Numbered from the stretch's first letter, positions 1 to 12,538 are shown. The stretch: DNA of 64,000 nucleotides from Aristolochia californica (GCA_029961685.1 JARWKL010000008.1:13859981-13923980), one strand, 5' to 3'. Program-made: numbers and translations. The notes: generated by a model not told the origin, from the letters alone.

Positions 1-589
1 TAAACTAGAAAATTTTCATTTTGTTGTGATCTATATTTGCTTTATCTTTTTGTTTATGAGAAAACTGCGAGAGTGAAAAACTCAAGTTTGAAAAAAAAAA
101 TGTAACATCCAAAATGGAAATACACAAATGCTGAGAAAGATAATTCCTAAAAGTATCTGTAATTTTTTAGGTCTGGTTTTTATAAAAATAGGCAAAAAAT
201 GGGTTGTTTGGCTCTCGTAAATATCCCACCGCCCATTAACTTGAGAATTTTAATTTTTTCTACTCCTTGAAATTTTATGATCATTAGGTCATTTGCATCT
301 TCAACATGTTTTTGGCATGCATATCCACCACTCTTAAAACATGTTAGGATCAATTAGATATCTCTTTCTTATAAATTTCCACCAAGCTATCTGGTGTTGT
401 ACTAGTGGAATTTCCCCAACGTGGATAACAAAACTTTTGTGTTCATTTTTCGTGCGTGAAAATAATTTTTTTCACTCACATTTATTATAGTTTTCAAATT
501 CTTTTGCATAGATAAACTCTAAAATTTTCATTTTGTTGTGATCTATATTTGGCTTACCTTCTTGTTTACGAGAAAACTAGGAAAGTGAA
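1..589 (+). repeat. Plain monomers at left edge
   Basis: This is one truncated-by-window monomer and the following unit, with its anchor at 421. It has no gene and no unusual junction. The array clearly continues to the left of the window because the first base falls inside a monomer. Confidence 0.9.
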
Positions 590-936
590 AAACACAATTT
601 TCAAAAAAAAAAAAAAATTGAACATCCAAAATGGAAATGCAGTAATGTTAAGAGATATAATTTCAAAAAGCATCTGTGATTTTTTAGTTCCGCTTTTTTT
701 AAAAGAGGCAAAAAGTGGGTTGGTTGCCTCTAGTAAATATCCCACCGCACGTTAACTTGAGAATTTTAATTTTTTCTACTCCTTGAAATTTTTGGATCAT
801 TAGGTCATTTGCATCTTCTACATGTTTCTAGCAAGCATATCCTCCACATTTTAAACATGTTAGAATCAATTAGAAATCTCTCTCTAATAAAATTCCACCA
901 AGCTCTCTGGGGTTGTACTAGTGGAATTTCCCCAAC

Positions 937-1356
937 GTTGATAACAAAACTTTGGTGTTCATTTTTAGTGCGTGAAAATAATTTTCTTCATTCACATTTA
1001 TTATTGTTTTCAAATTCTATAGCATGCATAAACTCTAAAATTTTTATTTTGTTTTGAACTATATTTGCCTTATCTTTTTGTTTACGAGAAAACTAAGAGA
1101 GTCAAAAACTCAAGTTTGAAAAAAAAATTGAACATCCAAAATGCAAATACACAAATGCTGAGAGAGATAAGACCAAAAAGTATCTGCGATTTTTTAGGTC
1201 CTCTCTTTGTAAAATATGCAAAAAGTTGGTTGTTTAGCTCTAGTAAATATCCTACTGCACATTAACTTCAGAATTTTAATTTTTTTCAATTAGAAATCTC
1301 TTTCTTATAAAATTCCACCAAGCTATCTTGGGTTGTACTAGTGAAATTTCCCCAAC
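937..1356 (+). repeat. Monomer with private ~90-bp deletion (420 bp)
   Basis: Near 1287 the T-rich box runs directly into CAATTAGAAATCTC. The missing part is the GGATCATTAGG box and the inverted repeat. The join could have used the dinucleotide TC present at both ends. The corresponding monomer in the second copy (6712-7220, 509 bp) retains the segment, so this deletion happened after the duplication. Confidence 0.85.
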
Positions 1357-1651
1357 GTGGATAACAAAACTTTGGTGTTCATTTTTAGTGCCTAAAAATA
1401 ATTTTCTTCACTCACATTTATTATAGTTTTCAAATTCTTAAGCATACATAAACTCTAAAATTTTCATTTTGTTGTGATCTATATTTGCCTTATCTTTTTG
1501 TTTACGAGAAACCTAGGAGAGTGAAAAACTCAGGTTTGAAAAAAAAAATTGTACATCCAAAATGGAAATGCAAAAATGCTCAGAGAGATAATTCCAAAAA
1601 GTATATGTGATTGTTAAGGTCTGCTTTTTGTACTAGTGGAATTTCCCCAAC
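1357..1651 (+). repeat. Truncated monomer, ~215-bp deletion (295 bp)
   Basis: At 1621-1640 the sequence passes from GGTCTGCTTTTTGTA directly into CTAGTGGAATTTCC. The two parent sites share GTA (TTTTTGTAAAAT and GTTGTACTAGTGG), so 3-bp microhomology is visible at the junction. The same junction occurs at 7490, which makes it ancestral to the segment duplication. Confidence 0.88.
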
Positions 1652-2345
1652 GTGGATAACAAAACTTTGGTGTTCATTTTTAGTGCGTGAAAATAATTTT
1701 CTTCACTCACATTTATTACAGTTTTCAAATTCTTTTGCATACAGAACTTTAAAATTTTTATTTTGTCGTGATCTATATTTGCCTTATCTTTTTGTTTACG
1801 AGAAATCTGGGAGAGTGAAAAACTCAAGTTTGAAAAAAAAAATTGATCATCCAAAATGGAAATGTGCAAATGTTGAGAGAGATAATTCCAAAAAGTATCG
1901 GTGATTTTTCAAGTCCGTTTTTGTAAAATAGGCAAAAAATTGGGTTGTTTGGCTCTAGTAAATATCCCACTGCACGTTAACTTGAGAATTTTAATTGTTT
2001 CTACTCCTTGAAATTTTTGGATCCTTTGGTCATTTTCATCTTCAACATGTTTCTGGCATGCATATCCACCACATTTAAGATATGTTAGGATCAATTAGAA
2101 ATCTCTTTCTTATAAAATTCCTCCAAGCTATCTGGAGGTGAACTTGTGGAATTTCCCCAACGTGGATAAAAAAACTTTGGTGTTCATTTTTATTGCGTGA
2201 AAATAATTTTCTTTACTCACATTTATTACAGTTTTCAAATTCTTTTGCTTACAAAATTCTAAAATTTTCATTTTGTTGTGATCTATATTTGCCTTAGCAT
2301 TTTGTTTACGAGAAAACTGGGAGAGTGAAAAACTCAAGTTTGAAA

Positions 2346-3769
2346 AAAAAATTTAACATCATAAATGGAAATGCACAAATGCTGAGAGAGATAATTCCAA
2401 AAAGTATCTTTGATTTTTTAGGTCCGCTTTTTGTCAAATAGGCAAAAAGTGGGTAGTTTGACTCTGGTAAATATCACACCATACGTTAACTTGAAAATTT
2501 TAATTTTTTCTACTCCCTCAAATTTTTGGATTGTTAGGTCAATTGCATCTTCACCATGTTTCAGGCTTGCATGTCCACCAAATTTAAAACATGTTAGGTT
2601 CAATTAGAAATCTCTTTCTTATAAAATTGCACCAAGCTATCTGGGGTTGTACTAGTGGAATTTCCCCAAGGTAGATAACAAAACTTTGGTGTTCATTTTT
2701 AGTGCGTGAAAATAATTTTCTTCTCTTAAATTTTTTTAGGTTTCAAATTCTTTTGCATTAATAAACTCTAAAATTTTCATTTTGTTGTGACCTATATTTG
2801 TCTTTTCTCTTTTTTCCAAGAAAACTGGGAGAGTGAAAAACTCAAGTTTGAAAAAAAAAATTGAAGAACATAAATGGAAATGCACAAATGCTGAGAGAGA
2901 TAATTCCAGAAAGTATCCATGATTTGTTAGGTCCACTTTTTAAAAAAAAGGCAAAACGTGGGTCGTTTGGCTCTGGTAAGTATCCCACCGCACGTTAACT
3001 TGAGAATATTGATTTTTTCTACTCCTTGAAATTTTTGCATCATTAGGTCATTTGCATCTTCAACATGTTTCTAGCATGCATATCAACCACATTTAAAACA
3101 TGTTAGGATCAATTACAAATCTCTTTCATATAAAATTCGACCAACCTATATGGGGTTGTACTAGTGGAATTTCACCAACGTGGATAACAAAACATTGGTG
3201 TTTATTTTTTAGTGCGTGCAAATAATTTTCTTCACTCACATTTATTATAGTTTTAAAATTCTTTTGCATACATATACTCTAAAATTTTCATTTTTTTTTT
3301 ATCTATATTTGCCTTATATTTTTGTTTACGAGAAAACTGGGAGAGTGAAAAACTCAAGTTTGGAAAAAAAAAATTGAACATCCAAATTGGAAATGCACAA
3401 ATGCTGAGAGAGATAATTCCAAAAAGTATCTGTGATTTTTTAGGTCCGCTTTTTGTAAAATAACCAAAAAGTGGGTTGTTTGGCTCTGGTAATTATCCCA
3501 CCGCACGTTCACTTGAGCATTTTAATTTTTTGTACTCCTTGAAAATTTTGGATCATTAGGTCATTTGCATCTTCAACATTTTTCTCGCATGCATATTCAC
3601 CACATTTAAAACATGTTAAGATCAATTAGAAATCTCTTTCTTATAAAATTCCACCAAGCTATCTGGGTTTGTAGTTGTGGAATTTCCCCAACGCGGATAA
3701 CAAAACTTCGGTGTTCAGTTTTAGTGCGTGAAAATAATTTTCTTCCCTCACATTTATTACTGTTTTCAA
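2346..3769 (+). repeat. Plain monomers (anchors 2671, 3180, 3693)
   Basis: These are full-length units of 509-513 bp with scattered substitutions only. This stretch has no counterpart in the second copy, where about 250 bp derived from a 6.5-kb-like monomer joins segment I to segment II. No gene or foreign sequence is present. Confidence 0.88.
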
Positions 3770-5730
3770 ATTCTATTGCATACAAAACTCTAAAATTTTT
3801 ATTTTGTAGTGATCTATATTTGCCTTATCTTTTTGTTTACGAGAAAACTGGGAGAGTGAAAAACTCAAGTTTGAAAAAAAAAAATTGAACATCCAAAATT
3901 GAAATGCACAAATGCTAAGAGAGATAATTCCAAAAAGTATCTACGATTTTTAAGGTTCGCTTTTTGTAAAATAGGCAAAAAGTGTGCTGTTTGGCTCTGG
4001 AAAATATCCCACCACACGTTAACTTGAGAATTTTAATTTTTTCTACTCAAAATTTTTGGATCATTAGGTCATTTGCATCTTCAACTTGTTTCTTGCATGC
4101 ATATCTACCACATTTAAAACATGTTAGGGTCAATTAGAAATCTCTTTCATATAAAATTCCACCAAGCTATCTGGGGTAGAACTAGTGGAATTTCCCCTAC
4201 GTGGATAACCAAACTTTGGTGTTCATTTTTATTGCGTGAAAATAATTTTCTTTTCTCACATGTATTACAGTTTTCGAATTCTTTTGCAAACAAAACTCAA
4301 AAAATTTCCATTTTTTGTGATCCGTATTTCCCTTAACATTTTGTTTACAAGAAAACTTGGAGAGTGACAAGGTCAAGTTTGAAAAAAAAATTTGAACATC
4401 CAAAATGGAAAAGCACAAATGCTGAGAGAGATAATTCCAAAAAGTATCTATGATTTTTTAGGTCTGCTTTTTGTAAAACAGGCAAAAAGTGGGTTTTTTG
4501 GCTCTAGTAAATATCCCACCGCACGTGAACTTGAGAATTTTAATTTTTCTACTCCTTGAAATTTTTGGATCATTAGGTCATTTGCATCTTCAACATGTTT
4601 CTGGCATGCATATCCACCACATTTAAAACATGTTCGGATCAATTAGAAATCTCTTTCTTATAAAATTCCACCAAGCTATCTAGGGTTGTACTAGTGGAAT
4701 TTTCCCCAACGTGGATAACAAAACTTTGGTGTTCATTTTTAGTGTGTGAAAATAATTTTCTGCACTCACATTTATTATAGTTTTCGAATTATTTTGCATA
4801 CATAAACTCTAAAATTTTCAATTTGTTGTGATCAATATTTGCCTTATCTTTTTGTTTATGAGAAAACTGGGAGAGTGAAAAACTCAACTTTGAAAAAAAA
4901 AAGTGAACATCCAAAATGGAAATGCACAAATGCTGAGAGATATAATTCCAAAAAGTATCAGTGATTTTTTAGGTCCGCTTTTTGTAAAATAGGCAAAAAG
5001 TGGGTTGTTTGGCTCTGGTAAATATCCCACCGCACGTTAACTTGAGAATTTTAATTTTTTCTACTCCTTGAAATATTTCGATCATTAGGTCATTTGGATC
5101 TTCAACATGTTTTTGGTATGCATATCCACCACATATAAAACATGTTAGGATCAATTAGAAATCTCTTTCTTTCTTATAAAATTTCATCAAGCTATCCTGG
5201 GTTGTACAACAGGAATTTCCCCAACGTGCATAACAAAACTTGGGTGATCATTTTTAGTGCGTGAAAATAATTTTCATCAATCTCATTTATTATAGTTTTC
5301 AAATTCTTTTGCGTACAGAAACTCTAAAATTTTCATTTTGTTGTGATCTATATTTTCCATATCTTTTTGTTTACGAGAAAACTGGGAGAGTGAAAAGCTC
5401 AAGTTTAAACAAAAAAAATTGATCATCAAAAATGAAAATGCACAAATGTTGAGAGAGACAATTCCAAAAAGTTGGTTTTTTGGCTAAGGTAAATATCCCA
5501 CCGCACGTTAACTTGAAAGTTTTAATTTTTTCTACTCGAAATTTTTTGATCATAAAGTCATTTGTATCTTCACCATGTTTCTGGCATGTATATCCACCAC
5601 ATTTAAAACATGCTAGGATCAATTAGGAATCTCTTTCTTATAAAATTCCACAATGCTATCTGGGGTTGTACTAGTGGAATTTCCCCAACGTGGATAACAA
5701 AACTTTGGTGTTCATTTTTAGTATGTGAAA
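3770..5730 (+). repeat. Segment II, copy 1 (anchors 4201, 4711, 5226, 5690)
   Basis: This is the partner of 8442-10450 with a steady offset of 4672-4675. Shared variants include CTATTGCATACAAAACTC at 3773 and 8445, GGGGTAGAA upstream of CCCCTAC near 4175 and 8848, AACATTTTGTTTACAAG near 4335 and 9008, a CTTTCTTTCTTATAAAA expansion near 5164 and 9839, and TAAACAAAAAAAATTGATC near 5406 and 10080. After 5470 the offset becomes 4723 because copy 1 lost about 46 bp. Confidence 0.85.
5226..5689 (+). repeat. Monomer with ~46-bp deletion between AAAAAGT repeats (464 bp)
   Basis: At 5461-5475 ATTCCAAAAAGT continues directly as TGGTTTTTTGG. In intact copies two AAAAAGT words about 46 bp apart flank the missing stretch, and one word remains here. 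This is a classic deletion between short direct repeats. The matching unit 9901-10412 is intact. Confidence 0.88.
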
Positions 5731-6368
5731 ATAATTTTCTTCACTCACATTTATTATAGTTTTCAAATTCTTTTGCACACATAAACTCTAAAATTTTCAT
5801 TTTGTTGTGATCTATATTTGCCTTATCTTCTTGTTTACGAGAAAATGGGAGAGTGAAAAACTCATGGTTGAAAAAAAAAATTGAGCATCCACAATGGAAA
5901 TGCACAAATGCTGAGAGAGATAATTACAAAATATATCTGTGATTTTTTAGGTCCTCTATTTGTAAAATAGGCAAAAAGTTGGTTGTTTGGCTCTAGTAAA
6001 TATCCCACCGCACGTTAAGTTGAACATTTTAATTTTTTCTACTCCTTGAAATTTATGGATCATTAGGTGATTTGCATCTTAAACATGTTTCTGGCATGCA
6101 TGTCCACCACATTTATAACATGTTAGGATCAATTAGAAATCTCTTTCTTATAAAATTCCACCAAGCTATCTGCGGTTGTACTTGTGGATTTTCCCCAACG
6201 TGGGTAACAAAACTTTGGTGTTCTTTTTTCGTGAGAGAAAATAATTTTCTTTACTCACATTTATTACAGTTTTCAATTTCTTCTGCAGACGAAACTCTAA
6301 AATTTTCAATTTGTTGTGATCCATATTTGCCTTAACATTTTGTTTACGAGAAAACTGGGAGAGTGAAA
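5731..6368 (+). repeat. Plain monomer (anchor 6200) between duplicated segments
   Basis: This is a full-length unit without rearrangement. It resembles the 2160 and 4201 monomers (TTACTCACATTTATTACAG and CCTTAACATTTTG), and the second copy of segment I begins within the next few bases. Confidence 0.85.
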
Positions 6369-8180
6369 AACACAATTTTGAAAAAAAAAAAATTGAACAT
6401 CCAAAATGGAAATGCAGTAATGCTAAGAGATATAATTTCAAAAAGTATCTATGATTTTTTAGTTCCGCGTTTTTGAAAAGAGGCAAAAAGTGGGTTGTTT
6501 GCCTCTGGTAAATATCCCACCGCACGTTAACTTGAAAATTTTAATTTTTTCTACTCCTTGAAATTTTTGAATCATTAGGTCATTTACATGTTCTAAATGT
6601 TTCTAGCTAACATATCCTCCACATTTTAAACATGTTAGAATCAATTAGAAATCTCTTTCTAATAAAATTCCACCAAGCTATCTGGGGTTGTACTAGTGGA
6701 ATTTCCTCAACGTGGATAACAAAACTTTGGTGTTCATTTTTAGTGCGTGAAAATAATTTTCTTCATTCACATTTATTATAGTTTTCAAATTCTATTGCAT
6801 ACATAAACTATGAAATTTTCATTTTGTTTTGATCTATATTTGCCTTATCTTTTTTTTTTACGAGAAAACTGAGAGAGTGAAAAACTCAAGTTTGAAAAAA
6901 AAAATTGAACATCCAAAATGGAAATACACAAATGCTGAGAGAGATAATTCCAAAAAGTATCTGTGATTTTTTAGGTCCTCTTTTTGTAAAATAAGTAAAA
7001 AGTTGGTTGTTTGGCTCTGGTAATCCTACTGCTCATTAACTTTAGAATTTTAATTTTTTCTTCTCCTTGAAATTTTTGGATCATTAGGTCATTTTCATCT
7101 TCAACATGTTTCTGGCATGCATATCCACCACATTTTAAACATGTTAGGATCAATTAGAAATCTCTTTCTTATAAAATTCCACCAAGCTATCTCAGGTTGT
7201 ACTAGTCAAATTTCCCCAACGTGGATAACAAAACATTGGTGTTCATTTTTAGTGCCTAAAAATAATTTTCTTCACTCACATTTATTATAGTTTTCAAATT
7301 CTTAAGCAAACATAAACACTAAAATTTTCATTTTGTTGTGATCTAAATGCCTTATCTTTTTGTTTACGAGAAAACTAGGAGAGTGAAAAACTCAGGTTTG
7401 AAAAAAAAATTGAGCATCCAATATGGAAATGCAAAAATGCTGAGAGAGATAATTCCAAAAAGTATCTGTGATTTTTTAGGTCTGCTTTTTGTATTAGTGG
7501 AATTTCCCCAACGTGGATAACAAAACTTTGGTGTTCATTTTTAGTGCGTGAAAATAATTTTCTTCACTCACTTTTATAACAGTTTCAAATTCTTTTACGT
7601 ACAGAACTCTAAAATTTTTATTTTGTTGTGATCTATATTTGCCTTATCTTTTTGTTTACGAGAAAACTGGGAGAGTGAAAAACTCAAGTTTGAAAAAAAA
7701 AAATTGATCATCGAAAATGGAAATGTGCAAATGCTGAGAGAGATAATTCCAAAAAGTATCTATGATTTTTCAAGTCCGTTTTTGTAAAATAGGCAAAAAG
7801 TGGGTTGTTTGGCTCTAGTAAATATCCCACTGCACGTTAACTTGAGAATTTTTGGATTCTTTGGTCATTTTCATCTTCAACATGTTTCTGGCATGCATAT
7901 CCACCACATTTAAGATATGTTAGGATCAATTAGAAATCTCTTTCTTTTAAAATTCCTCCAAGCTATCTGGAGGTGTTGTGGAATTTCCCCAACGTGGACA
8001 ACAAAACTTTGGTGTTCATTTTTATTGCGTGAAAATAATTTTCTTTACTCACATTTATTACAGTTTTCAAATTCTTTTGCTTACAAAACTCTAAAATTTT
8101 CATTTTGTTGTAATCTATATTTGCCTTAGCATTTTGTTTACGAGAAAACAGGGAGTGTGAAAAACTCAAGTTTGAAAAAA
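6369..8180 (+). repeat. Segment I, copy 2 (anchors 6712, 7221, 7513, 7994)
   Basis: This is the duplicate of 590-2345, as shown by the shared variants listed there. It keeps the ancestral 215-bp deletion near 7491 and lacks the 90-bp deletion of copy 1. It has its own small losses, including about 25-30 bp at 7850, where ACTTGAGAATTT runs straight into TTGGATTCTTTGG. It ends abruptly near 8180 inside the poly(A) tract. Confidence 0.85.
7221..7512 (+). repeat. Truncated monomer, same 215-bp deletion as 1357-1651 (292 bp)
   Basis: CTGCTTTTTGTA at 7483-7493 joins TTAGTGGAATTTCC. The breakpoint is identical to that at 1630, which supports inheritance through segmental duplication rather than an independent event. 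Confidence 0.85.
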
Positions 8181-8364
8181 ATACTTGAAAATTTTAATTT
8201 TTTCTACTCCTTGAAATTTTTGAATCATTAGGTCATTTACATGTTCTAAATGTTTCTAGCAAACATATCCTCCACATTTTAAACATGTTAGAATCAATTA
8301 GAAATCTCTTTCTAATAAAATTCCACCAAGCTATCTGGGGTTGTACTAGTGGAATTTCCTCAAC
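7994..8364 (+). repeat. Chimeric short unit at a segment junction (371 bp)
   Basis: After AAGTTTGAAAAAAATA the sequence switches near 8180 to CTTGAAAATTTTAATTTTTTC, skipping about 140 bp of the normal monomer. It marks the right edge of segment I copy 2 and was probably formed by unequal exchange. Confidence 0.82.
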
Positions 8365-8430
8365 GTGGATAACAAAACTTTGGTGTTCATTTTTAGTGCG
8401 TGAAAATAATTTTCTTCACTCACATTTATT
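8181..8430 (+). repeat. Short copy of the 6530-6790 region
   Basis: ATTTTTGAATCATTAGG, CATTTACATGTTCTAAATG, CATATCCTCCACATTTT and TTTCCTCAACGTGG occur here and at 6565-6715 in the same order. The stretch is closer to 6.5 kb than to the older 0.8 kb relative, which reads GCATCTTCTACATG, so it was probably copied after segment I copy 2 had formed. Confidence 0.8.
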
Positions 8431-8441
8431 ACAGTTTTCAA

Positions 8442-10450
8442 ATTCTATTGCATACAAAACTCTAAAATTTTCATTTTGTTGTGATCTATATTTGCCTTAT
8501 CTTTTTGTTAACGAGAAAACTCGGAGAGTGAAAAACTCAAGTTTGAAAAAAAAAAAATTGAACATCCAAAATGGAAATGCACAAATGCTAAGAGAGATAA
8601 TTCCAAAAAGTATTTATGATTTTTAAGGTCCGCTTTTTGTAAAATAGGCAAAAAGTGTGTTGTTTGGCTCTGGTAAATTTCCCACCACACATTAACTTGA
8701 GAATTTTAATTTTTTATACTCGAAATTTTTGGATCATTAGGTCATTTGCATCTTCAACTTGTTTCTAGCATGCATATCTACCACATTTAAAACATGTTCG
8801 GGTCAATTAGAAATCTCTTTCTTATAAAATTCCTCCAAACTATCTGGGGTAGAAGTAGTGGAATTTCCCCTACATGGATAACCAAACTTTGGTGTTCATT
8901 TTTATTCCGTGAAAATAATTTTATTTTCTCACATTTATTATAGTTTTCAAATTCTTCGGCATACAAAACTCAAAAATTTTAAATTTTTTGTGATCCATAT
9001 TTGCCTTAACATTTTGTTTACAAGAAAACATGGAGACAGAAAAGGTCAAATTTGAAAAAAAAAAATTGAAAATCCAAAATGGAAAAGCACAAATGCAGAG
9101 AGAGATAATTCCAAAAAGTATCTGTGATTTTTTTGGTCTGCTTTTGGTAAAACAGGCAAAAAGTGGGTTGTTTGGCTCTAGTAAATATCCCACCGCACGT
9201 GAACTTGAGAATTTTAATTTTTTCTACTCCTTGAAATTTTTGGATCATTAGGTCATTTGCATCTTCAACATGTTTCTGGCATGCATATCCACCACAATTA
9301 AAACATGTTCGGATCAATTAGAAATCTCTTTCTTTTAAAATTCCACCAAGCTATCTGGGGTTGTACTAGTGGAATTTCCCCAATGTGGATAACAAAACTT
9401 TGGTGTTCATTTTTAATGTGTGAAAATAATTTTCCGCGCTCACATTTATTATAGTTTTCGAACTATTTTGCATACATAAACTCTAAAATTTTCATTTTGT
9501 TGTGATCAATATTTGCCTTATCTTTTTGTTTACCAGAAAACTGGGAGAGTGAAAAACTCAACTTTGAAAAAAAAAAGTAAACATCAAAAATAGAAATGCA
9601 CAAATGCTGAGAGATATAATTCCAAAAAGTATCTGTGATTTTTTAGGTCCGGTTTTTGTAAAATAGGCAAAAAGTGGGTTGTTTGGCACTGGTAAATATC
9701 CCACCGCACATTAACTTGAGAATTTTAATTTTTTTCTACTCTTTAAAATATTTCGATCATTAGGTCATTTGCATCTTCAACATGTTTTTGGTATGCGTAT
9801 CCACCACATTTAAAACATGTTACGATCAAATAGAAATCTCTTTCTTTCTTATAAAATTTCACCTAGCTATCTTGGGTTGTACTACTGGAATTTTCCCAAC
9901 GTGGATAACAAAACTTGGGTAATCATTTTTAGTGCGTGAAAATAATTTTCACCACTCTCATTTATTATAGTTTTCAAATTCTTTTGCATACATAAACTCT
10001 AAAATTTTCATTTTGTTGTGATCTATATTTGCCATATCTTTTTGTTTACGAGAAAACTAGGAGAGTGAAAAACTCAAGTTTAAACAAAAAAAATTGATCA
10101 TCCAAAATGAAAATGCACAAATGTTGAGAGAGATAACTCCAAAAAGTATCTGTGATTTTTTAGGTCCACTTTTGGTAAAATAGGCAAAAAGTTGGTTTTT
10201 TAGCTAAGGTAAATATCCCACCGCTCGTTAACTTGAAAATTTTAATTTTTTCTACTCCTTGAAATATTTGGATCATAATGTCATTTGCATCTTCAACATG
10301 TTTCTGGCATGCATATCCACCATATTTAAAACATGTTAGGATCAATTAGGAATCTCTTTCTTATAAAATTCCACCAAGCTATCTAGGGTTGTACTAGTGG
10401 AATTTCCCCAACATGGATAACAAAACTTTGGTGTTCATTTTTAGTGTATG
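8442..10450 (+). repeat. Segment II, copy 2 (anchors 8874, 9385, 9901, 10413)
   Basis: This is the duplicate of 3770-5730 at an offset of about 4673. It retains the bases deleted at 5470 in copy 1. Near 10400-10450 it merges into the higher-order repeat to the right, because the 10413 unit already carries the CTAGGGTTGTA and CTTTTTGTTGTG variants of type c2 of that array. Confidence 0.83.
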
Positions 10451-10926
10451 AAAATAATTTTCTTCACTCACATTTATTATAGTTTTCAAATTATTTTGCA
10501 TACATAAACTCTAAAATTTTCTTTTTGTTGTGATCTATATTTGTCTTATCTTTTTGTTACCAGAAAACTAGTTGAGTGAAAAACTCAAGTTTGAAAAAAA
10601 AAATTGAACATCTAAAATGGAAATGCACAAATGCAGCGAGAGAAAATTCCAAAAAGTATCTGTGATTTATTAGGTCCGCTTTTTGTAAAATAGGTAAAAA
10701 GTGGGTTGTTTGGCCCTGATAAATATCCCACCGCACATTAACTTGAGAATTTTAGTTTTTCCGACTCCTTCAAATTTTTGGATCGTTAGGTCATTTGCAT
10801 CTTCAACATGTTTCTGGCATGCATATCCACCACATTTAAAACATGTTAGGATCAATTAGGAATCTCTTACTTGCTTATAAAATCCCACCAAGCTATCTGG
10901 GGTTGTACTAGTAGAATTTCCCCAAT

Positions 10927-11208
10927 GTGGATAGCAAAACTTTGGTGTTCATTTTTAGTGAGTGAAAATTCCAAAAAGTATCTATGATTTTTAGCTCCGC
11001 TTTTTGTAAAATAGCCAAAAAGTGGGTTGTTTGGCTCTGGTAAATAACCCACAGCACGTTAACTAGAGAATTTTAATTTTTTCTACTCCTTGAAATTTTT
11101 GGATCACTAGGTCATTTGTATCTTAAAAATGTTAGGATCAGTTAGAAATCTCTTTATTATAAAATTCCACCAAGCTATCTAGGGTTGTACAAGTGGAATT
11201 ACCCCAAC
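10927..11208 (+). repeat. Truncated class-a unit (282 bp)
   Basis: GTGAGTGAAAAT runs into TCCAAAAAGTATC near 10968. About 195 bp is missing relative to a full monomer, including the T/A-rich stretch and poly(A) tract. AAT is present at both parental breakpoints. A second small loss near 11125 explains its short length. Confidence 0.85.
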
Positions 11209-12230
11209 GTGGATAACAAAACTTTGGTGTACATTTTTAGTGCCTAAAAATAATTTTCTTCACTCATAATTATTATAGTTTTCAAATTCTTTGGCAAACA
11301 TAAAATCCAAAATTTTTTTTTGTTGTAATCTATATTTGCCTTTTCTTTTTGTTTACGAGAAAACTAGGAGAGTTAAAAACTCAAGTTTGAAAAAAAAATT
11401 GAACATCCAAAATGGAAATGCACAAATGCTGAGAGAAATAATTCCAAAAAGTATCTGTGATTTTTTAGGTCCTCTTTTGGTAAAATAGGCAAAAAGTTGG
11501 TTGTTTGGCTCTGGTAAATATCCCACCGCAGGTTGACTTGACAATTTTTAATTTTTTCTACTCCTTGAAATTTTTGGACCATTAGGTCATTTGCATCTTC
11601 AACATGTTTCTGGCATGCATATCCACCACATTTAAAACATGTTAGGATCAATTAGGAATCTCTTTCTTCTAAAGATCCACCTAGCTATCTAGGGTTGTAC
11701 TAGTGGAATTTCTCCAACATGGATAACAAAACTTTGGTGTTCATTTAGTGCCTGAAAACAATTTTCTTCACTCACATTTATTATAGTTTTCAAATTATTT
11801 TCCATACATAAACTCTAAAATTTTCATTTTGGTGTAATCTATATTTGCCTTATCTTTTTGTTTACTAGAAAACTGGGAGAGTGAAAAACTCAAGTTTAAA
11901 AAAAAAATTGAACATCCAAAATGGAAATGCACAAATGCTGAGAGAGATAATTCCAAAAAGTATATGTAGTTTTTTAGGTCCTGATTTTGTAAAATCGGGA
12001 AAAAGTGGGTTGTTTGGTTCTGGTAAATATCCCACCGCACGTTAACTAGAGAATTTTAGGTTTTTCCTCTCTGTCAAATTTTTGGATCATTAGGTCATTT
12101 GCATCTTAAACATGTTTCTAGCATGCATATCCACCACATTTAAAACATGTTAGGATCAATTAAGAATCTCTTTCTTGCTTATAAAATTCCACCAAGCTAT
12201 CTGGGGTTGTACTATTGGAATTTCCCCAAC

Positions 12231-12538
12231 ATGGATAACAAAACTTTGATGTTCATTTTTAGTGTATGAAAAATCAAAAAAGTATCTGTGATTTTTTTGG
12301 TCCGGTTTTTGTAAAATAGGCAAAACGTGGGTTGTTTGGCTCTGGTAAATATCCCGCCGCACGTTACCTTCAAAATTTAATTTTGACTTCTCCTTGAAAT
12401 TTTTGGATCATTAGGCCATTTGCGTCTTCAACATGTTTCTTGCATTCTTATCTAAAACATGTTAGGATCAGTTAGAAATCTGTTTAGAATAAAATTCCAC
12501 CAAGCTATCTGGGGTTGTACAAGTGGAATTTCCCCAAC
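12231..12538 (+). repeat. Truncated class-a unit (308 bp)
   Basis: The same link appears near 12270 with a slightly altered join (GTATGAAAAATCAAAAAAG). A 13-bp loss at the inverted repeat follows near 12443, where TTCTTATC joins TAAAACATG. Confidence 0.83.

Larger units (their letters stand above)
590..2345 (+). repeat. Segment I, copy 1 (anchors 937, 1357, 1652, 2162)
   Basis: This stretch is the partner of 6369-8180. Shared diagnostic variants include AACACAATTTT at 591 and 6369, GCAGTAATG with GAGATATAATTTC near 640 and 6415, AAAAGAGGCAAAAAGTGG near 700 and 6477, CATATCCTCCACATTTT near 836 and 6605, and the same ~215-bp deletion joining CTTTTTGTA to CTAGTGG near 1630 and 7491. The offset is 5778 at the left and 5832-5862 further right because each copy has private deletions. 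Confidence 0.85.

Noticed and set aside
1357..1651. The short units at 1357, 7221, 10927-16867 and 57994 taken as a single truncated subfamily
   Set aside because: Breakpoints differ: CTTTTTGTA/CTAGTGG at 1630 and 7491, GTGAAAAT/TCCAAAAAG at 10.9-16.9 kb, and a two-step join at 58.0 kb. They are three independent events.
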